From assembly GCA_033977485.1 (NCBI GenBank), contig CM066988.1, positions 51,521,649 through 51,585,648 of the forward strand: DNA of 64,000 bases. Reading direction: 5' to 3'. Of this stretch, positions 57,876-64,000 are shown one piece after another. Numbering within the stretch: position 1 is the stretch's first letter; the number at the start of each line of letters is the position of its first letter. The notes beneath the pieces were generated by a model that was given only the letters and a program-made list of their open reading frames with translations, did no database searches and had not been told where the DNA came from. This DNA is from Hydrangea macrophylla (lineage: Eukaryota > Streptophyta > Magnoliopsida > Cornales > Hydrangeaceae). Position numbers and translations under genes: made by a program.

Positions 57876-57982
57876 AAGAATAATTATTTACATCAGGCGT
57901 CCTCTTTTTCACTCCAACCACACAGCCTCTATACACAAGCAGAGCTGGAAAAAAGACCAGGACAATCTTGAAGCCAAAACAT

Positions 57983-60900
57983 TTACGAAAGAATTTCTCC
58001 CTCCTCCAAATTCCCATTCAGAATCGCGTCTTCATCGTCATCCTCTAAATAATCCTCCTTCATGTACAAACCGAGTCGTTCTAAGGGATTCTTGAAATGA
58101 CCTCCCTTGAGTGCACCAAGTACCAACCGGGACCTATTTTCAGTATGACGGAGACATTCGGACAGCGAACAACCGCTTAGCTTCTCCAGATCTTTCAGAA
58201 CGAACAAATTATCATCATAGAATTCCACGGTCTTTTCCATCTGGGTAGAGAGAAGGAAGACAATAGGTCACTTGTCTGTCACATATATAAACTTCTCTAC
58301 TTGAGAAAATGGAATTATAAAAAGAGGATGACGAGACAAGAACAAACCTTGTCCATTGCAAGTCGAGCAGCTTCTCTTTCTCTCTCCCGCTGTAATTTTC
58401 GCTCCGTTTCAGCCCTCATTCGTGAGGCCTCTTCAGTAGCACTAATTTCGGCTTCAATTCTGGCCTTCTCTGTAACGTGGAAACAAAACCGAATATATTA
58501 GTTAGATGATGCTTTAAAAAGTGAAACACAATAAAATGTGTGATTTAAATGGGTAAATGAGCAATCAAAACCTACTTGTAGTCAAAACAAAGATTCAACC
58601 AACTAATCACCAAAGGAAGGGGGCGGGGATGTTGGTGTTCTTGGGTCTGTGAAACACACAAATGTAGAGCTTTAAACATGTCGCAAGATATTTACCTTGT
58701 TTCCAACTCTTGTTCCTTCAATGATTTATAGCATATTGCTTAAAAAAAATAATAATAATAATAATAAGGGGTTCTCTTAACTTAATAAACTACTCTTTAG
58801 TCACTAGTTAAAACTTTGTTTTTACAAAAGAACACATTTTATCACTAAAATGAAATGGCAGCTAAAAAGAGGTCGAAATATTGAGCAAGAGATGACTAAA
58901 TGCTGAACACACCATCGGAAGAGCATTTAATACTAGTTTTTTTCGTTAATCTAATCTAGATACAAGCTAACCCATAACGCTAAATCTACAAATTTATAAG
59001 CATTAGTAATTATTAAAACTACTCAGATGCTTAATTTTCAGTTTTATCTAAGTGCACCAGTTCTTTGTTTCATAAGTTTCTGTCCAACCTTTAAATAGAA
59101 TGAGATTCACAATCTGTTCTATTTTCTTCAGATTGGTACAGAAAGACAGAGTGATTTTGTAAAAGTCGTCGTTACCCTGACTACACTATCAAAAGCTCTA
59201 CAGCTTAACTCGAACCCAAAAAAAATACTTATTTCTATGAAAACCTTATGTATAGTTCTGCGTGAATGAATACATCTGTACATGACAACGATGAAGTTTA
59301 AATAATCACCTTCAAGCTGCAGCCTCTTCAGTCTTTTCTTTTCCTGCTGCAATTTTACTGGATCAGCTTTATCACCCTGAATTACATGAAATAAACGTTT
59401 CAGAACAAACCATTTTACAACTTATAAGAGCTCGTTTGGTATTGTTGTGGGAATACTAGATTTTAGGAAAAGCAGCAAATTATTGTTTCTGATTTAAGCA
59501 GATTTTTCAGCTTTCACAGTGGATTCGACTTTCGGAAAAAATGAGAAAGTGTTTGCCCAACAAGCTCAAATTTCTCAATAATCCCAAATAAGTGATTTTA
59601 GGTCCCAAATAAGCTAATTCAAGCATAGAGAAATAACATGAATAATATTAATAGAAAATATTGGAAGGCATTACCTGATCAAGGGTCTTCTGTCGCGCTT
59701 TCAAAATTGTCTCTGCAAAGCGGCTTTTGAGCATTGCAGCACGGAGAGCCTTCTTAGGTGACAGTTGAACATCAATAAATAGGTTCAAACCTAAAACCAA
59801 ATAAACAAAGAGCACAAATGAAATGAAATCCGTAGATAACGCTCTTACAAACTTAATTATTGTCGAATCGTGAATCGCTTTTCAAACATTATGATTCATC
59901 AATCGTAACATTCACTTTTTTTCAAAAAATTAACATATATGTATATGTTGTATTAATGCAAGAAAACATATGTCCAATACTTCAAAATAAAACAACATTT
60001 TAAATTTTAATACATGTTTTATGCAATATCAAGTCTCAAAATGTTGAATATTTTCCGATTAAAACTTAAACTTTAAAGTTCAAAATTATGAATCATGACT
60101 CATATTTAACCGTGAATTGTATGTATGAAATTCAAATCAACTCGTATAAATAGACTGATTCTTTTACCATGATTAAGACACCACTGGACACTACTAACAG
60201 TCAACTAACCTTCTTCACAAGCAGCAGTTGAACCAACAGTCGAAAGTTGTGGACAAGAATATACGTTTTCTTCACCCAAAGAATTCACAGCACCTTGAGA
60301 TAATTCCAGAGAGCAAGTTAATACTTCTGATCATCAAGCAACACTCATAAAACATCGGTACATAAGAAACCAAATACTCACCATCAGAACCTGGATCTGA
60401 TTTGACCAACTGGGATGTTGAGGAATTTTTCGTGTCTTGGTCCTAAAATTACACACAAACATTAAAACAAAAGTTTTGCATAGAAAGCAAACAATAAATC
60501 TAATGATAAATTGATGAAAATAATAAACGTACCTTTTTGCAACCATCACAACCTTCTTGTGCCAATGATTCTTCTGAAGATAGAGCAGAAACTCTAGTCT
60601 GCCAATTCACACCCAGGACATTCTTCCCGAGTGACTGGTACCCGCCACTTTCAGTCACTTCAGCAGGCTCTACCTGTGAACAAAATATATACATCAATCA
60701 GATAATATAGAAGACACTATGTTTTGAATGATGAAAAATTAGAAGCCAGATAAGAAAAATCTAAAGGTAGGATATACAAATGTGTATCAGGCACACTCAG
60801 CCCATTTGATTCGTACTCATATAAAATTACTTACTTTTGCAGTTCTTGTAGCTAAAGAACTCTTAATCACTCTTTTGAACTCCCACAAAGTTTCGTCATC

Positions 60901-61803
60901 TAATATATCAACGTCCACCTTGATCTTTTCTTCTTTCTTGCAATTCAAACCAAATTTTTGAAGAACTCTCCACAAATGCTTTGGGACCTTTCTCTTTGAT
61001 ACTTCGAAAAGCACTTTTCTTAACTTTTGCTTTTCCTCAGCTGACATCAACTTCTTGGGCGACTTTCTTAATGGAGATTTTTTCTGAAAGTTGGACCTTG
61101 GATGACTAGTATCCTTTACTCTTCCAGCAGAAGTGAGCCCAGAATTCGTGCTCTCACAACTCCATTTTGATTCCAAACACTTCCATCTTGTACTAAAAAC
61201 TTTATCTAGTTCCTTAGCCATCAGATGGACATTGTTACTCGGAGGATTATAGTGGATGGCATTAGCAAAAGTGATTCTAACATCAGCTGCAAACTCATCA
61301 ACGCTGAAGTACACATGCTTCTCCAATTTGGCTTTGATTGTTCCCAAATCCATAGGCTTGGATATTATAGAGAAATAATCAGGTATTCCCAATTTCACAG
61401 GGTCCACTGGTTGATTGAAAACCCACCCAGCTGGATGAGTCATCAACATTTTCAGAACAGTGGAACACTGCTGTGTCACAACGCGATCCATCTTTCGCCT
61501 CTTGTTTCTTTGATAGTCTTCCACCAATGGGGATGGACGCTTGTGTGAGCTTGGTGCAGCGGTTTTCACCTTAATTGTATCAGCATAACATAATTTTGTG
61601 CCATCCGAAGGATCAAGCAAAAACTTCTGTGACTTCTTCATCGCACTCTTATTTTTAGTCACCGAAATATTGCCACTGCATTTATCATTTTCGAACAACT
61701 GGTGTCCAAATTCACGGGAACGCCTCATAGGTTCATCCTCAATTCGCTTGGGGGGAACTTTAATCTTCGAGTTCTTCATCGATATGTTGTTGGTAGCAAT
61801 CAT
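57983..61803 (-). CDS. GTE: GTE/BET-family bromodomain transcription factor, copy B (intact)
   Basis: Nuclear reader of acetylated histones, by family. Minus-strand exons: 61,803-60,835; 60,673-60,533; 60,442-60,382; 60,293-60,210; 59,790-59,675; 59,376-59,310; 58,469-58,348; 58,240-57,983. All introns are GT/AG and the sum is 1,818 nt, or 605 residues. The start matches copy A (MIAT(T/N)NISMK). An ATG further up in the same frame (61,971) lies in what is 5' UTR or intron in copy A, and the acceptor CTCCTGCAG lies between them. Domains as in copy A: basic NLS-like segment, bromodomain (WVF, HYNPP), NET domain (MSAEEKQKL to ETLWEFKRVI), LSPKKALRAAMLKSRFAETI, a charged coiled coil in exon 7 (six bases shorter than in copy A), and an acidic tail ending EEGEILS. 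It is probably the working gene. Closest to the Arabidopsis GTE8-12 group; I am not certain which member. Confidence 0.9.
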
Positions 61804-62310
61804 AGTGGGGAACTGCAGGAGCTGAAGAGATGCACCATTAGCATTCCACATTAACCCCAGACAATATAAGAATGGACTATTTAGATTAGACTGTAAACAT
61901 AGCAAAACATTGTCTAATCTGCCCAAACCAGAAAGGACTGATAACAGTAAAAGAGGAAATGCAACAATCACTTCTTCTCACCCAACAAAAAAGATAAAAA
62001 TACTACCAACATATAGCAAAAGACTAGGATCAAGAGCATGTACCATACTACCCTAGTGAATGAGGCACGGACTCTTCAAAAAGACCGCCGCACCAGTGCT
62101 TTTGGAGTGTGGCTAGGGATTTTTTGTTGCGTTCTTTTGAAAAAAAAAAACACAAGTTCTTCATACAATTTTGAAAACTTTGGGAGTTTAAAAGATAAAT
62201 AATAGAAAATAATAATAGCAATTAACTAGCTTATACACCAATGCACTAATGGTTACAAAAAAATTGTATATACTATTATATAAAATATATTTTTAATATT
62301 ATCCAAGTAC

Positions 62311-62837
62311 TCCCGCCACACACTGGCGGAGGCACATAGGGACGAGGAGGGGCCTGGGATTTTGAGAATAAAAATTTTACCCTAAGTTTTTTTAGTATTT
62401 TATATTTAGGCCCCCCCCTCAACTATGTTTAGGCCCCCCTCAATTTATGTTTAGGCCCCCCTCAACTTATGTTTAGGCCCTCAAAGGGGTCTAAGGCCCA
62501 ATTTAGTGCTATCAACTACATATATATTGATATATAGGTATATACAACTCAAAGGAAATGCGGCTAAAATTTTAAAAATTACACTTTTAGTGTTATAATT
62601 TTATGCGTTTTAGAAATAGGCCCCCTTAAAATTTTGAAAGATACTATACAATATTTACGTGTCACCGAACATACTTATATTATAAGCATATCCCCAAAAA
62701 ATCACAATTATAGACAAGCAGGCCCTAAAAAAATTGTCTAGACCCCAAAAAAATCGCCTCGGCGGCGCTGGCCCCGAACCCCCTATAGCCTAGGCCCCCC
62801 CTAGCCAAAATTCCTGGCTCCGCCCCTCCCGCCACAC
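62311..62837. mobile_element. Insertion in copy B intron with 11-bp flanking repeat
   Basis: TCCCGCCACAC flanks 62,322-62,826 on both sides, and the matching point in copy A (near 36,490) is uninterrupted. The inner ends (ACTGGCGGAGGC and the complement of GGCTCCGCCCCT) are loosely inverted. Four tandem copies of TTTAGGCCCCCCTCAA(C/T)TATG lie at 62,400-62,480. Possibly a Mutator-like MITE with a 9-bp duplication extended by chance. Confidence 0.65.
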
Positions 62838-63367
62838 CCTTACCCTTACCCTTGCTTTTTGGAAAATTTGGCGAATCCCTCGCACCCGCATCCCCGCACT
62901 GGTACTACCGCTACCTAGACCCTAGTGCTCAAAGTAATGAAAGAAAATGCAGATTTCTTTAAACGCTTCCCAATCATTATTAAAGAGTAATGCTTCGCTT
63001 TCCATAAAATGGTTCCACATGTACTTGGGAACAATTTGGGATACAAATTTGGGAAGAATAGCATTACTCATAATTAAATGGTCAATAATTAGCGATAAAA
63101 CAATAACAGCGCAATAATCACAACGGAAACTATGGATTAGTCTTAAGTGGTAAGTAACAAACCGAATAAAAGTGAGTACTAGTTGAACTACAAAGAACAA
63201 ACTTTCATGTATGAATGCAATTATCCAAATGGGTATTAAATGATTGATAAAGAATCAACTAATCAACTGCCCGAGTTCACAAATTGTGAAAAATATCATT
63301 AAAGATCATCAAGTCATAACTCATATAAAAAACAATCAGAATTAATTGCAAACCGCCAAAACCGTAA

Positions 63368-63369
63368 AA

Positions 63370-63462
<93 letters not shown>
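63368..63462. repeat. (TAA)n microsatellite
   Basis: About 30 uninterrupted trinucleotides in the copy B first intron. Confidence 0.9.
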
Positions 63463-63464
<2 letters not shown>

Positions 63465-63663
63465 TTACTCAACAAATGACAAACTGATTTTGTAAATACA
63501 TTAATCCTTCTTTACACTGAATGCTTCTTTACTCTGAATACGAGAAAAAAAAAATGAAAATCAAATGCAGAACAGAACTGGTGGGTATAAATAAATAAAA
63601 TCGCATACAACACACACTTGATCAGGGGGGAAAAATGGGGGTTTAGGGTTTAAGAAAACTCAC

Positions 63664-63862
63664 CGGAAAAGAAAGAAAAAACTTTGATTCGCCGGTCGAT
63701 GATTGCTACGATGGTTGATGAGAGAGACGGGCTTAATGCCCCCTCTTTCGTTCGTCGCAGCCTTGAATAGGATCTCGAGGACCCCCCGGTAGTCGGAACT
63801 GAGAGTTTAGAGAGGGAGAGTCCTTTTAAGATTTGAGAGAGTGAGAGAGAAGCAGTGATGAG

Positions 63863-63907
<45 letters not shown>

Positions 63908-63960
63908 AGCAGTGATGAGTAATGAGAGGTTTTTCTCTCTGTAACTATGACCAAAATAGA
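63664..63960 (-). promoter_or_regulatory. Probable 5' UTR exon of GTE copy B
   Basis: CT-rich leader on the minus strand with TCCTCGAGATCCTATTC and ACGAACGAAAGAGGGGGC, also found in both copy A units. Microsatellite-like CT runs lie at about 63,868-63,902. The promoter is outside the window or in its last 40 bases. Confidence 0.55.
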
Positions 63961-64000
63961 ATTATGAAACCTAAAAACCTAAAGCCCCGTTGGTTTAATA

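Larger units (their letters stand above)
61804..63663 (-). other. 5' UTR intron region of GTE copy B
   Basis: Donor CCG/GTGAGT at 63,664/63,663, acceptor CTCCTGCAG just before the ATG exon. It holds a 505-bp insertion (62,322-62,826) and a TAA microsatellite (63,368-63,462), both absent from the corresponding part of copy A. Confidence 0.6.

Noticed and set aside
61804..61971. Upstream ATG extending GTE copy B by 56 residues
   Set aside because: The stretch lies before the splice acceptor CTCCTGCAG, is interrupted by a stop in copy A, and is not conserved as protein.

Overview
This is nuclear DNA of a flowering plant, probably a eudicot with a large, repeat-rich genome. The evidence is: spliced genes with GT/AG introns, an Au-type SINE, Ogre-like and Tekay-like Ty3/gypsy elements, a plant LINE, and many hairpin MITEs. 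I see no bacterial genes, operons or CRISPR. I cannot name the species.

Layout. (1) 1-3,777: non-coding, with a 968-bp Mutator-like fold-back element that keeps a perfect 9-bp target duplication, and an array of short TGACAA/TTGTCA palindromes. (2) 3,783-25,589: one 21.8-kb non-autonomous Ogre-like LTR retrotransposon (target duplication TCAAC). A second, younger element of the same general type sits inside it (11,225-19,707, target duplication GCCCT). Both use a TGGCGACTC-type primer site and encode only a small Gag-like protein: coiled coil, linker, and a C-terminal zinc-knuckle-like domain, with no capsid region and no pol. This matches the class described as TR-GAG elements. The outer element also has a 1.4-kb array of 120-bp hairpin-rich tandem repeats before its 3' LTR. 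(3) 25,595-34,679: intergenic DNA dense in fold-back MITEs. (4) 34,680-41,950 and 57,240-64,000: two copies of a plant BET/GTE transcription-factor gene (bromodomain plus NET domain) in a tail-to-tail inverted duplication. (5) 41,950-57,240: the spacer, holding a SINE remnant, several MITEs, a broken Tekay/Del chromovirus on the minus strand, a fragment of a TAT/Retand-like element, and a broken LINE.

The two real host genes are the GTE copies. The minus-strand copy B reads through eight coding exons to a 605-residue protein. The plus-strand copy A has the same exon plan, but its exon 4 has lost one acceptor-side base and has a weakened donor, so it should either truncate or skip that exon. 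Copy A also carries a 901-bp duplication of its first exon and first intron. All other open frames are transposon-derived or chance.
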